Part shown: one piece after another, positions 50,006-56,964 of the stretch
Numbering within the stretch: the stretch's first letter is position 1
Layout of the letters: each line of letters begins with the position of its first letter
Source of the DNA: an uncultured Eubacteriales bacterium
GTDB lineage: Bacteria > Bacillota > Clostridia > Oscillospirales > Oscillospiraceae
NCBI GenBank assembly: GCA_900546255.1
Contig: URCB01000005.1
Location: 1-64,000, forward strand
DNA: 64,000 bases
Direction: 5' to 3'
The notes under the pieces: model-generated
Database searches by the model: none
What the model was told of the DNA's origin: nothing
What the model saw: the letters and a program-made list of their open reading frames with translations, nothing else
Translations under genes and position numbers: made by a program

Positions 50006-50040
50006 AAATCGACAAGTTTATGCGAAACTTGTCGATTTTG
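50006..50040. terminator. Hairpin between tRNA-Pro and the island
   Basis: AAAATCGACAAGTTT pairs with the complementary AAACTTGTCGATTTT around ATGCG, ending in T-runs on both strands. It lies directly at the 3' end of tRNA-Pro and may be its terminator. Confidence 0.75.
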
Positions 50041-50115
50041 GTCGGAGTGTGGGGATTCGAACCCCAGGCCTCTTGGACCCGAACCAAGCGCGATACCAAA
50101 CTTCGCCACACCCCG
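50039..50115 (-). tRNA. tRNA-Pro (CGG)
   Basis: A 77-nt cloverleaf. Acceptor CGGGGTG/CACTCCG; anticodon stem CTTGG/CCAAG with loop TTCGGGT, so the anticodon is CGG (codon CCG); T-arm TGGGG/CCCCA with TTCGAAT; discriminator A and an encoded CCA. The promoter is at 50129-50157. Its 3' end is duplicated at 48933-48946. Confidence 0.95.
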
Positions 50116-50128
50116 GTAAAGCTTTACC

Positions 50129-50157
50129 ATTATACTCGAGCCCTCAAGGAATGTCAA
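50129..50157 (-). promoter_or_regulatory. Consensus promoter of tRNA-Pro
   Basis: Minus strand: TTGACA (50152-50157), 17 bp, TATAAT (50129-50134): a perfect match. A perfect palindrome, GGTAAAGCTTTACC (50115-50128), separates it from the tRNA. Confidence 0.9.
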
Positions 50158-50244
50158 GCACCGGCGCAGGGAAAATTCCAAGGCATATTTCCCCCAGCGG
50201 CCCCATAGAGATGGGACAGAACGACACAGAAAGGGGGCATCCCC

Positions 50245-50643
50245 ATGGCTGCCAACGGGACAAGGAAGCACCCCCGGAAAGGCACCCCTCTGACCCCAGG
50301 GGAGAAACGGCGTCTGCGGCAACTGGTGGTCTGCCTGGTTCTCTTCGGCGCGGTGTTTCTGGGCCGGGGAACCGACTTTGGTCCCCTGGCCCAGCTCTCC
50401 TCCACCGTAGGGGAACTGGTGCGGGCGGACACAGACTTTCAGGCGGTGTTCGCCCAGATGGGCGAGTCTTTCTCCAAGGGAGAGCCGGCGGTGGAGACCT
50501 TCCGCTCCCTCTGGGACGGGGTCTTCCCCACCGAAGAGACCGACGGGGTGTCTGAGCAAGCAGAATCCCAGGACCCAGGGGCGGAAGCCGCCCCAACAGA
50601 GCCAACGGAAGGAGGGGAGGACCGCGGGGCGGAAGCTTCATAG
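50245..50643 (+). CDS. Single-helix protein next to a SpoIVFB-like protease
   Basis: 132 residues. A basic N-terminus (1-~25), one hydrophobic helix (~27-41), an extracytoplasmic segment (~42-95), then an acidic, Pro/Glu-rich tail. The position, immediately before an HELGH protease, is that of SpoIVFA, the anchor of SpoIVFB, but the LytM-like domain of Bacillus SpoIVFA is missing. ATG 50245 follows AAGGGGG by 8 nt. SpoIVFA-like is therefore a suggestion only. Confidence 0.6.
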   Translation: MAANGTRKHPRKGTPLTPGEKRRLRQLVVCLVLFGAVFLGRGTDFGPLAQLSSTVGELVRADTDFQAVFAQMGESFSKGEPAVETFRSLWDGVFPTEETDGVSEQAESQDPGAEAAPTEPTEGGEDRGAEAS

Positions 50644-50665
50644 CACAGGCGGATTCTGGCTGATT

Positions 50666-51205
50666 TTGGGGACGCTGCTGCTGGTGGCGTCCCTTCGCCT
50701 GCTGTTTTGGGCGGCGGTGGCTGCGGCCGTCCACGAGTTGGGCCACGTCGCGGCGGTGAAAGCCCTGGGCGGGCGGGTGGCCAGCCTCCGCCTCACCGGG
50801 GTGGGGGCCGTCATCCGCCCCCAGAGGCCCCGGCTCTTCTCCTACTGGGAGGAATGCCTGGTGGCCCTGGCAGGGCCGGCGGCCAGCTTCCTCCTGGCCC
50901 TGGGGGCAGCGGCCTGGGGCCGCCACTTTGGCGGGGGAGATGCCTACCTGCTGGCGGGGGTGAGCCTGGCCTTTGGCATGTTCAACCTCCTCCCCGTGGG
51001 CCCTTTGGATGGGGGGCGGATCCTGCGGGCCCTCACGAACCGCTGGGCCGGCCCCGATGCCGGGGAGAAGGTGTGCGGGGGGCTCACCAAAGTCCTGGCC
51101 CTCTCCCTGGCCGCCCTGGGGCTGTGGGTGCTGCGGCAGAGCGGAAACTTCACCCTGCTGCTGTGCTCGGCCTGGCTGCTGTGGCGGAAGGAGGGGAAGC
51201 CGTAG
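50666..51205 (+). CDS. SpoIVFB-like site-2 metalloprotease
   Basis: 179-residue intramembrane zinc protease: the active-site helix holds HELGH (~residues 23-27), and NLLPVGPLDGGRIL (~100-113) supplies the third ligand, as in SpoIVFB, which processes pro-sigma-K in the mother cell of Bacillus. About five helices. The only recognisable start is TTG 50666, with no clear ribosome site, so translation may be coupled to the upstream gene (stop 50643). The true start could be further upstream. Confidence 0.82.
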   Translation: MGTLLLVASLRLLFWAAVAAAVHELGHVAAVKALGGRVASLRLTGVGAVIRPQRPRLFSYWEECLVALAGPAASFLLALGAAAWGRHFGGGDAYLLAGVSLAFGMFNLLPVGPLDGGRILRALTNRWAGPDAGEKVCGGLTKVLALSLAALGLWVLRQSGNFTLLLCSAWLLWRKEGKP

Positions 51206-51241
51206 CCTCCGGCGGGCCGATGGCAAACGGCGTGAGCATAC

Positions 51242-51275
51242 AAAAAAAGCAGTTGCCTGTGCAACTGCTTTTTTT
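51242..51275. terminator. Terminator between the SpoIVFB-like gene and tRNA-Thr
   Basis: AAAAAAAGCAGTTGC (51242-51256) pairs with GCAACTGCTTTTTTT (51261-51275) around CTGT. It works on both strands and separates two convergent transcripts. Confidence 0.9.
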
Positions 51276-51282
51276 GTCGCCG

Positions 51283-51358
51283 TGGAGCTGGAAATCAGAC
51301 TTGAACTGACGACCTGCTGATTACGAATCAGCTGCTCTACCGACTGAGCTATTCCAGC
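51283..51358 (-). tRNA. tRNA-Thr (CGT)
   Basis: A 76-nt cloverleaf: acceptor GCTGGAA/TTCCAGC, D-arm GCTCAGTCGGTAGAGC, anticodon stem GCTGA/TCAGC with loop TTCGTAA (anticodon CGT, codon ACG), T-arm GTCAG/CTGAT, discriminator T and an encoded CCA. Promoter at 51408-51436. Confidence 0.95.
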
Positions 51359-51407
51359 AATGCCAACCGGTGGGAATTGCGCCCACCGGGGCAAAGGCGT
51401 GTTAATT

Positions 51408-51436
51408 ATTGTAGCATCAAAAGGGCACCTCGTCAA
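51408..51436 (-). promoter_or_regulatory. Promoter of tRNA-Thr
   Basis: Minus strand: TTGACG (51431-51436), 17-bp spacer, TACAAT (51408-51413). Confidence 0.8.
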
Positions 51437-51536
51437 GGAGTTTTTTCTATACCTTTTGTATATCCGCAGGAGAACACTGTCCTGCAAGGATTTCTCTTCA
51501 ATTCCATCCCTGGAAAACCCCGTATTCTACAAAAAG

Positions 51537-51577
51537 TTATGCACACTTTCCACCGGGTTTTCCACAAGCCGGTGGAA
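51537..51577. repeat. DnaA-box-like motifs and hairpin after tsaD
   Basis: TTATGCACA (51537-51545) and TTTTCCACA (51558-51566) each differ from the DnaA box by one base. They are interleaved with a hairpin, TTCCACCGG (51548-51556) with CCGGTGGAA (51569-51577), that may terminate tsaD. No AT-rich unwinding region is next to them. Confidence 0.4.
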
Positions 51578-51592
51578 CATGGGAAAACTCCT

Positions 51593-52621
51593 TTACACCC
51601 CTTCCCTCCTGTAGGGCAAAGAGATATCCCGGTTGGCGTAGCCGTTGAGGTCCTCCCCCCCTCGGGTGCCGGCCAGGTACTCGTAGTAGCCCTGGCTGCC
51701 AATCATGCTGCCATTGTCCCCGCAGAGCTTCAGAGGGGGCAGGTACAGGGTGCAGCCGGCCTGCTGGCAGGCGGCCTCCAGATCCCGGCGGATCCGGGAG
51801 TTGGCGGCCACGCCCCCCACCACCGCCACCTTGCGGTAGCCCGTCTGCCGGGCGGCGGCCATGGTCCGGGGGACCAGTTCCTCGCTGACGGCAGCGGAGA
51901 AGGAGGCCGCCAGGTCCGCCACCGGCAGCGTCTCCCCTTTCTGCTGGGCCTTGTGGATGAGGTTCAGCATGGCGGTTTTCAGGCCGGAGAAGGACATGTC
52001 CAGGGGCGCATCCTCAATGTGGACCCGGGGCAGGGAAAAGGCCCCGTCGTCCCCTCCCTGGGCGGCTCTGTCCAGGGGGCCGCCGCCGGGGTAGCCCAGG
52101 CCCATTACCCGGGCGATCTTGTCAAAGCACTCCCCTGCCGCGTCGTCCCGGGTGCCCCCCAGGATGGCCATGTCGGTGTACCCCTTGACATCTACAATCA
52201 GAGAAGTCCCCCCGGACACGCACAGGCAGACGAAGGGGGGCTCCAGGTCCGGGTGGGCGATGTAGTTGGCAGCAATGTGCCCCCGCACATGGTGGACAGG
52301 GATCAGCGGCACCCCCAGGGCATAGGCCACCGCCTTGGCAAAACTCACCCCCACCAGCACCGCGCCGATGAGGCCGGGGGCATAGGTCACGGCCACGGCG
52401 TCAATGTCCCCCCGGGTCACCCCGGCCTGGGCCAGGGCCTGGTCGGCCAGCTGGGAGATCACCTCAATGTGCTTCCGGGAGGCGATCTCCGGCACCACGC
52501 CGCCGTAAAGCTTGTGCATCTCCACCGAGGAGGCGATGCAGTCGGCCAGCACGGTGCGGCCGTCCCGCACCAGGGCCACGGCGGTCTCGTCACAGGAGGA
52601 TTCCACGGCTAAGATCAGCAT
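51593..52621 (-). CDS. tsaD: tRNA threonylcarbamoyladenosine transferase
   Basis: 342-residue ASKHA-fold enzyme that attaches threonylcarbamoyl to A37 of ANN-decoding tRNAs together with TsaB and TsaE. It opens LILAVESSCDETAVALV, has the metal-binding His pair in VHHVRGHIAAN (~residues 108-118) and VVGGVAANSRIR. ATG 52621 overlaps the upstream GNAT stop by 7 nt. tsaB and tsaE are not in the window. Last gene of polA-rimI-GNAT-tsaD. Confidence 0.96.
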   Translation of the reverse strand: MLILAVESSCDETAVALVRDGRTVLADCIASSVEMHKLYGGVVPEIASRKHIEVISQLADQALAQAGVTRGDIDAVAVTYAPGLIGAVLVGVSFAKAVAYALGVPLIPVHHVRGHIAANYIAHPDLEPPFVCLCVSGGTSLIVDVKGYTDMAILGGTRDDAAGECFDKIARVMGLGYPGGGPLDRAAQGGDDGAFSLPRVHIEDAPLDMSFSGLKTAMLNLIHKAQQKGETLPVADLAASFSAAVSEELVPRTMAAARQTGYRKVAVVGGVAANSRIRRDLEAACQQAGCTLYLPPLKLCGDNGSMIGSQGYYEYLAGTRGGEDLNGYANRDISLPYRREGV

Positions 52622-53268
52622 ACTCCATCATCCTTTCTCCCCTCCCCCAGACCGGGGAGGTTGGTCTGGTCCGCCCAGGAGGCCGCCGGGGCGGCAGGGC
52701 GGGTGGGGTCCCGGGGGATCTCCACAAACTTCTCATAGGCCCACGGGGCCAGCTGGGACCGGTAGACCCCCCGGTGGGCCTCCATGGCCGCCGCCTCGGT
52801 CCCCTTCCCGTTGGGGGAGAGGAGGAAGGTCCGGTAATGCACCCCGAAGAGCAGGCAGTCATAGGACAGGGGACGGAAGCCGTTGCGCTGGTAAAACCCC
52901 AGCCGCCGGCGGCGCAGGGCGTCCTCTGGCCCCCCTTCCGGGGCCTCGGACTCCACCAGGATCCCCTCCCAAGCCCGGAACTTCTCCTGGAGCAGGCGGA
53001 GGATCTCGCCCCCCAGGCCGCCGTTGCGCCGGGCGGCGGTGACCCCCAGGTAGTCAATGAGCACATAGCCTGCTGCCGGGCTGGTCCACAGCAGGGCATA
53101 CCCCACCAAGGTCTCCCCCTCCCAGGCGCCCACCGGGCGGTAGGCCCCCCGGCGAAAGAGCTGCTCCATGGCCGGGAAGGGCTTGAGTTCCTCCGCCGGA
53201 AAGGCCTCGTGCAGTTCGGTGGCGTGGAGCCAGCGCAGCTGATCCAGGGTCAGGTCACGCAGCTGCAT
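52615..53268 (-). CDS. GNAT-family acetyltransferase
   Basis: 217 residues. The GNAT core lies in the N-terminal two thirds: VGYALLWTSPAAGYVLIDYL, LGVTAARRNGGLGGEILRLL (acetyl-CoA loop), and FYQRNGFRPL. The C-terminal ~70 residues are Pro/Ala-rich. Substrate unknown. Lies 2 nt after the rimI stop and overlaps tsaD. Confidence 0.82.
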   Translation of the reverse strand: MQLRDLTLDQLRWLHATELHEAFPAEELKPFPAMEQLFRRGAYRPVGAWEGETLVGYALLWTSPAAGYVLIDYLGVTAARRNGGLGGEILRLLQEKFRAWEGILVESEAPEGGPEDALRRRRLGFYQRNGFRPLSYDCLLFGVHYRTFLLSPNGKGTEAAAMEAHRGVYRSQLAPWAYEKFVEIPRDPTRPAAPAASWADQTNLPGLGEGRKDDGVC

Positions 53269-53270
53269 CC

Positions 53271-53726
53271 TCAGCCCTCCCCCTGGGAAAAGGTGCGGGT
53301 GAGGAGAAGGGCGTCCTCCGTGGGGTCGGTGTAGTAGTCCTTCCGGCGGCCGGCCTCCTGGAAGCCGTGCTTTTCATACAACGCCACCGCAGCGGCGTTG
53401 GAGGGCCGCACCTCCAAGGTGAGGAAGGCCAGGTGGGCCTGGCCGAAGCGGCAGAACACCTCCAGCAGCCGGTCCCCGATCCCCTGCCGACGGCACTCCG
53501 GGCGGACGGCGACGTTGTCGATGTACCCCTCGTCCAGCACCACGTGAAGGCCGGCGTACCCCAGCACCTGGCCTGCCGGGCCCTCCGCCACGATGAAGGA
53601 GGCGGCGGGGTTATAGAGCTCCTCGGCCAGCATGGCCTCGGTCCAAGGGACGGCGAAGCACAGCTTTTCCAGGGCCGCCACCCCCGCCAGGTGGGAGCGG
53701 TCCATGGGAACCAGTTTACAATCCAT
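53271..53726 (-). CDS. rimI: Ribosomal protein S18-alanine N-acetyltransferase
   Basis: 151-residue GNAT of the RimI type, which acetylates the N-terminus of ribosomal protein S18. Features: the ALEKLCFAVPWTEAMLAEEL start, the loop VRPECRRQGIGDRLLE, and LEVRPSNAAAVALYEKHGFQ. Its place beside tsaD, the usual rimI neighbour, supports the call. ATG 53726 is 20 nt from the polA stop. Confidence 0.9.
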   Translation of the reverse strand: MDCKLVPMDRSHLAGVAALEKLCFAVPWTEAMLAEELYNPAASFIVAEGPAGQVLGYAGLHVVLDEGYIDNVAVRPECRRQGIGDRLLEVFCRFGQAHLAFLTLEVRPSNAAAVALYEKHGFQEAGRRKDYYTDPTEDALLLTRTFSQGEG

Positions 53727-53745
53727 TGCGATTCTCTCCTTCCTG

Positions 53746-56397
53746 TCAGCCCTTGGCCTCGGCCCAACTGCGGCCGGCCCCGGCCTCCGCCACCAGGGGG
53801 ACGGAGAAGTTCCCCGCCCCCTCCATCTCCTGGGTGAGCAGGGCCTTGACCTGGTCTGCCTCCTCCTGGGGGCACTCCACGATGAGTTCGTCGTGGACCT
53901 GGAGGATGAGCTGGGCCCGCAGGCCCTCTGCCTTCAGCCGGCGGGCCACCCGGATCATGGCCAGCTTCATTACATCGGCGGCGGTGCCCTGGATGGGCAT
54001 GTTCAGGGCCACCCGCTCCCCGAAGGCCCGGAGGTTGTAGTTGGTGGACTTGAGCTCCGGCAGCCACCGGCGGCGGCCCATGAGGGTGGCCACGTACCCG
54101 TCCTCCTTGGCCTGGGCCTTGACGTGTTCCATGTACTCCCGCACCCCGGAGAAGGTGGCCAGGTACTTGTTCATGTAGTCAGCGGCCTCCTGCCGGCTGA
54201 CCCCGATGTCCTGGGCCAGGGAGAAGTCGGAGATGCCGTAGACGATGCCGAAGTTCACCGCCTTGGCCCGGCGGCGCAGTTCCCCGGTGACCTCCTCCGG
54301 GGGCAGGCCGAAGACCTGGCTGGCGGTCTGGGCGTGAATGTCCTGGCCGGACTGGAAGGCAGCGATCATCTTCTCGTCCCCTGCCATGTGGGCCAGCAGC
54401 CGCAGCTCGATTTGGGAGTAGTCCGCGTCCACCAGCACCCAGCCGGGCCGGGCGATGAACATGGTGCGGATCTGGGCCCCCAGCTCGGTGCGCACGGGGA
54501 TGTTCTGCAGGTTGGGCTCTGTGGAGGACAGCCGCCCCGTGGCGGTGACGGTGTTCTGGAAGCTGGTGTGGATCCGCCCGTCGGGGGCGATGACCTTGGC
54601 CAGCCCCTCCACATAGGTGGAGTTGAGTTTGGTCAGCTGCCGGTACTCCAGGATCAAGTCGATGATGGGGTGCTGGGGGCGGAGCTTTTCCAGCACCTCG
54701 GCGCTGGTGGAGTACCCCGTCTTGGTCTTTTTCACCGGGGGCAGCCCCAGCCCCTCAAAGAGGACCCGCCCCAGCTGCTGGGTGGAATTGATGTTAAACT
54801 TCTCCCCCGCCTGGGCATAGATCTCCCCCTGGAGCACCTCGATGCCGGTCTGCAGGGTCTGGCCGAAGTGGGCCAGGGCCGCCTGGTCCACCAGCACCCC
54901 GGCCTGCTCCATCTCCGCCAGCACGGGGCAGAGGGGGCGCTCAATCTCCTCATACACCTGGGTCAGGCCGAACTCTGCCATCTCCTCGGGCAGGCGGCGG
55001 TACAGGGGGGGCAGCAGGCAGACGTGGTGGGCCAGGGCCTGCCCGGCCTTTTGGGCGCTCTCCTCACTCTTCCAGGCTTTGGCGCCCAGGTAGTCCTTGG
55101 CCGGGGGCAGGGCCACCCCAAAGTACTTGGCCCCCACCTTGTCCAGGTCATAGCTGCCGTCGGTGGGCGAGAGGAGGTAGGCGGCAATGGCCCCGTCAAA
55201 GACAAAGCCCTCCGCCGTGAGCCCCCGGTCCAGGGCCCGGCTCATCACGTCCTTACTGTGGTACCCCAGCTTGGGGATGCCAGGGCCCAGCAGGCCCGCC
55301 AGGAAGGCCTGGTACCCCGGCAGGGCGGCCTCTTGGAAGAGGGCCACCTGGTCCCCCTTCTCCCCCCAGCACACTGCCAGGGCGGTGAGGTCGGGCAGGG
55401 CCAGCACCCCCACCGTCTGCCCCTGCCACTGGTCCAGCAGGGCCTGGGCCTGGGCGTCCTCTCTCACCCACACCACCTCTTGGGGGGTGGGGCAGGGGAG
55501 GTTGGACGGGCTGGTTCCCTGGACGTCCAGCCCCATCTGGGCGATGAGTTTTTGGAAGTCCAGCTTCTGGAACAGCTCCAGCAGCAGGGCGGTGTTGGCC
55601 GGTTTCCGCAGCGTCTCCTCCGGGGTGAAGTCCAGGGGGGCATCCCGCCGGATGGTGCACAGGTCGTAGGAGAGGAAGGCGCTCTCCCGCCCTTCCGCCA
55701 GCCGCTTCTTCATCACCGGCCGGGTCTCCAGGGTCTCCTGGTCCAGGCGGGCGTAGACCTCCGCTAAGGTGCCGTTGTCCCGGAGGAGGGCCAGGGCGGT
55801 CTTTTCCCCCACCCCGGGCACCCCGGGGACGTTGTCGGAGGCATCCCCCATGAGGGCCTTCAGGTCCACCATCTGGGCCGGGGCAAAGCCGTACTTCTCC
55901 CGGAAGGCAGCCGGGTCCATCTCCTGGGTGGTGGTCTGCCCCATCCGGGTGGTGACCAGCTCCACATAGGTCTGGTCGCTGACCAGCTGGAGGGCGTCCC
56001 GGTCCCCGGTGGCCACCCGGCAGTCCCAGCCGGCCTGCTCACACTGGCGGGTGATGGTGCCGATGAGGTCGTCGGCTTCCCACCCGGCCAGCTCATAGCG
56101 GGGGATGTTCAGGGCGTCCAGCACCTCTTTGAGCACCGGCATCTGCACCGCCAGGTCCTCGGGCATGCCCTTCCGCTGGGCCTTGTAGCCCTCGTAGGCC
56201 AGGTGGCGGAAGGTGGGCTCCCTCCGGTCGAAGGTGACGCAGATCCCGTCGGGCTCCAGCTCCCGCTCCATCCGCCGCAAAATATTCAAAAACCCAAAAA
56301 TGGCATGGGTGGGGAAGCCCTCCTTGTTGTTCAGGGGGTGCATCCCGAAAAAGGCCCGGTTCACAATGGAGTTTCCGTCGATCACCAGCAGCTTCAT
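53746..56397 (-). CDS. polA: DNA polymerase I
   Basis: 883 residues for Okazaki-fragment processing and repair. The 5'-3' exonuclease (1-~290) has VIDGNSIVNRAF and GDASDNVPGVPGVGEKTA; the polymerase domain (~480-883) has VDADYSQIELRLLAHMAG, KAVNFGIVYGIS and the catalytic QVHDELIVE. The middle 3'-5' exonuclease domain (~300-470) lacks the FDTET-like DxE metal motif, so proofreading is probably absent, as in Bst-type enzymes. ATG 56397 starts MKLLVIDGN; the frame upstream is non-homologous. Promoter likely at 56720-56748. Confidence 0.96.
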   Translation of the reverse strand: MKLLVIDGNSIVNRAFFGMHPLNNKEGFPTHAIFGFLNILRRMERELEPDGICVTFDRREPTFRHLAYEGYKAQRKGMPEDLAVQMPVLKEVLDALNIPRYELAGWEADDLIGTITRQCEQAGWDCRVATGDRDALQLVSDQTYVELVTTRMGQTTTQEMDPAAFREKYGFAPAQMVDLKALMGDASDNVPGVPGVGEKTALALLRDNGTLAEVYARLDQETLETRPVMKKRLAEGRESAFLSYDLCTIRRDAPLDFTPEETLRKPANTALLLELFQKLDFQKLIAQMGLDVQGTSPSNLPCPTPQEVVWVREDAQAQALLDQWQGQTVGVLALPDLTALAVCWGEKGDQVALFQEAALPGYQAFLAGLLGPGIPKLGYHSKDVMSRALDRGLTAEGFVFDGAIAAYLLSPTDGSYDLDKVGAKYFGVALPPAKDYLGAKAWKSEESAQKAGQALAHHVCLLPPLYRRLPEEMAEFGLTQVYEEIERPLCPVLAEMEQAGVLVDQAALAHFGQTLQTGIEVLQGEIYAQAGEKFNINSTQQLGRVLFEGLGLPPVKKTKTGYSTSAEVLEKLRPQHPIIDLILEYRQLTKLNSTYVEGLAKVIAPDGRIHTSFQNTVTATGRLSSTEPNLQNIPVRTELGAQIRTMFIARPGWVLVDADYSQIELRLLAHMAGDEKMIAAFQSGQDIHAQTASQVFGLPPEEVTGELRRRAKAVNFGIVYGISDFSLAQDIGVSRQEAADYMNKYLATFSGVREYMEHVKAQAKEDGYVATLMGRRRWLPELKSTNYNLRAFGERVALNMPIQGTAADVMKLAMIRVARRLKAEGLRAQLILQVHDELIVECPQEEADQVKALLTQEMEGAGNFSVPLVAEAGAGRSWAEAKG

Positions 56398-56582
56398 TCC
56401 ATCACATCCTTTGCCGCGGGGCCCTTGCCCCGCCCAGTCCGTATCGCGCAGCGCATACGAAGGTATTGTACCAACTTTTTCTCGGAAAAGCAACGAAAAC
56501 CCACCCCTGGCAGGGCCCGCCCCCGGGATAAAACGGCAAGGGAGGCAGCCCCTGGCTGCCTCCCGAAAGTTTTCGCAAATAC

Positions 56583-56611
56583 TTGCCATCCCCCAATTTT
56601 CTTGCTATAAT
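56583..56611 (+). promoter_or_regulatory. Plus-strand promoter of the symmetric element
   Basis: TTGCCA (56583-56588), 17-bp spacer, TATAAT (56606-56611). It faces the minus promoter at 56720-56748, about 110 bp away. Confidence 0.75.
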
Positions 56612-56725
56612 ACCCCTGGAAAACAAAAATGCGGCAGCCTGTGGGTGGTAGCGCACCCACAGGCCTGCGCGGGTGAGGACCCACCTACACAACGGCCATT
56701 CGGCCGCACCGCATGGGGTATTATA
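56606..56725. repeat. Inverted repeat built from the two -10 boxes
   Basis: TATAATACCCC (56606-56616) and GGGGTATTATA (56715-56725) are perfect inverted copies, each holding the -10 of one of two convergent promoters. Confidence 0.75.
56618..56714 (+). ncRNA. Candidate cloverleaf RNA between convergent promoters
   Basis: From the predicted plus start, ATGCGG (56629-56634) pairs with CCGCAT (56709-56714) to enclose three hairpins: CCTGTGGGT/ACCCACAGG (56638-56663), GGGT/ACCC (56671-56682) and CGGCC/GGCCG (56693-56706). The set is strongly self-complementary, so the minus transcript can fold in a similar way. Not matched to a known family by eye; it could be a leader of the gene at 56965 or of polA. 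Confidence 0.4.
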
Positions 56726-56748
56726 CGATATTTTTGCTTCCCCCGCAA
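56720..56748 (-). promoter_or_regulatory. Minus-strand promoter of the symmetric element (polA)
   Basis: Minus strand: TTGCGG (56743-56748), 17-bp spacer, TATAAT (56720-56725). A transcript from it would run through the hairpin region into polA (start 56397) with a leader of about 310 nt. Confidence 0.7.
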
Positions 56749-56918
56749 GGGCGGGAGCAAGATTGTTGCTACATATTCTCTTGCGTTTGTGTGCAGAGAA
56801 CTTTGCTTCTTGCGCTGTGTAGGGCTTCCCTGTATAGCGTTTTTTGTGTTTCCCTGCAGCGCCCATGGGTGGCCGGCCCTTCTGGCCCCCCTTGGCGCGG
56901 CTGCGGCGAAAATCAAAA

Positions 56919-56945
56919 AACCGGTCAGCCCTCCCCGCTGACCGG
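56919..56945 (-). terminator. Minus-oriented terminator just before the gene at 56965
   Basis: CCGGTCAGC (56921-56929) pairs with GCTGACCGG (56937-56945); reading the minus strand it is followed by six U. No gene upstream on that strand needs it, so it may block antisense transcripts. On the plus strand it lies close to the ribosome site of the next gene. Confidence 0.6.
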
Positions 56946-56964
56946 GCAAGGAGCGTGAGGATCG

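Larger units (their letters stand above)
48933..50050. mobile_element. tRNA-Pro-anchored mini-island with one protease gene
   Basis: About 1.1 kb bounded by 14-bp direct repeats, the right one lying inside tRNA-Pro(CGG). The interior is clearly AT-rich compared with the GC-rich surroundings and holds a single minus-strand protease gene with Bacillus-like AT-rich codons. No integrase or transposase is present, so the cargo may have been moved by a helper or the integrase lost. This is a textbook tRNA 3'-end insertion layout, though not proof of mobility. Confidence 0.65.

Noticed and set aside
48947..50036. Hidden integrase or transposase in the mini-island
   Set aside because: All frames were considered; only the protease gene has a plausible start, length and motif set.
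51530..51600. Replication origin
   Set aside because: Only two imperfect DnaA boxes, no AT-rich unwinding region, and no dnaA/dnaN/gidA genes nearby.
56641..56663. T-box-like sequence GGGTGGTAGCGC
   Set aside because: It differs from the GGGTGGTACCGCG antiterminator core, lacks the specifier stem and a terminator, and no synthetase or amino-acid gene follows.
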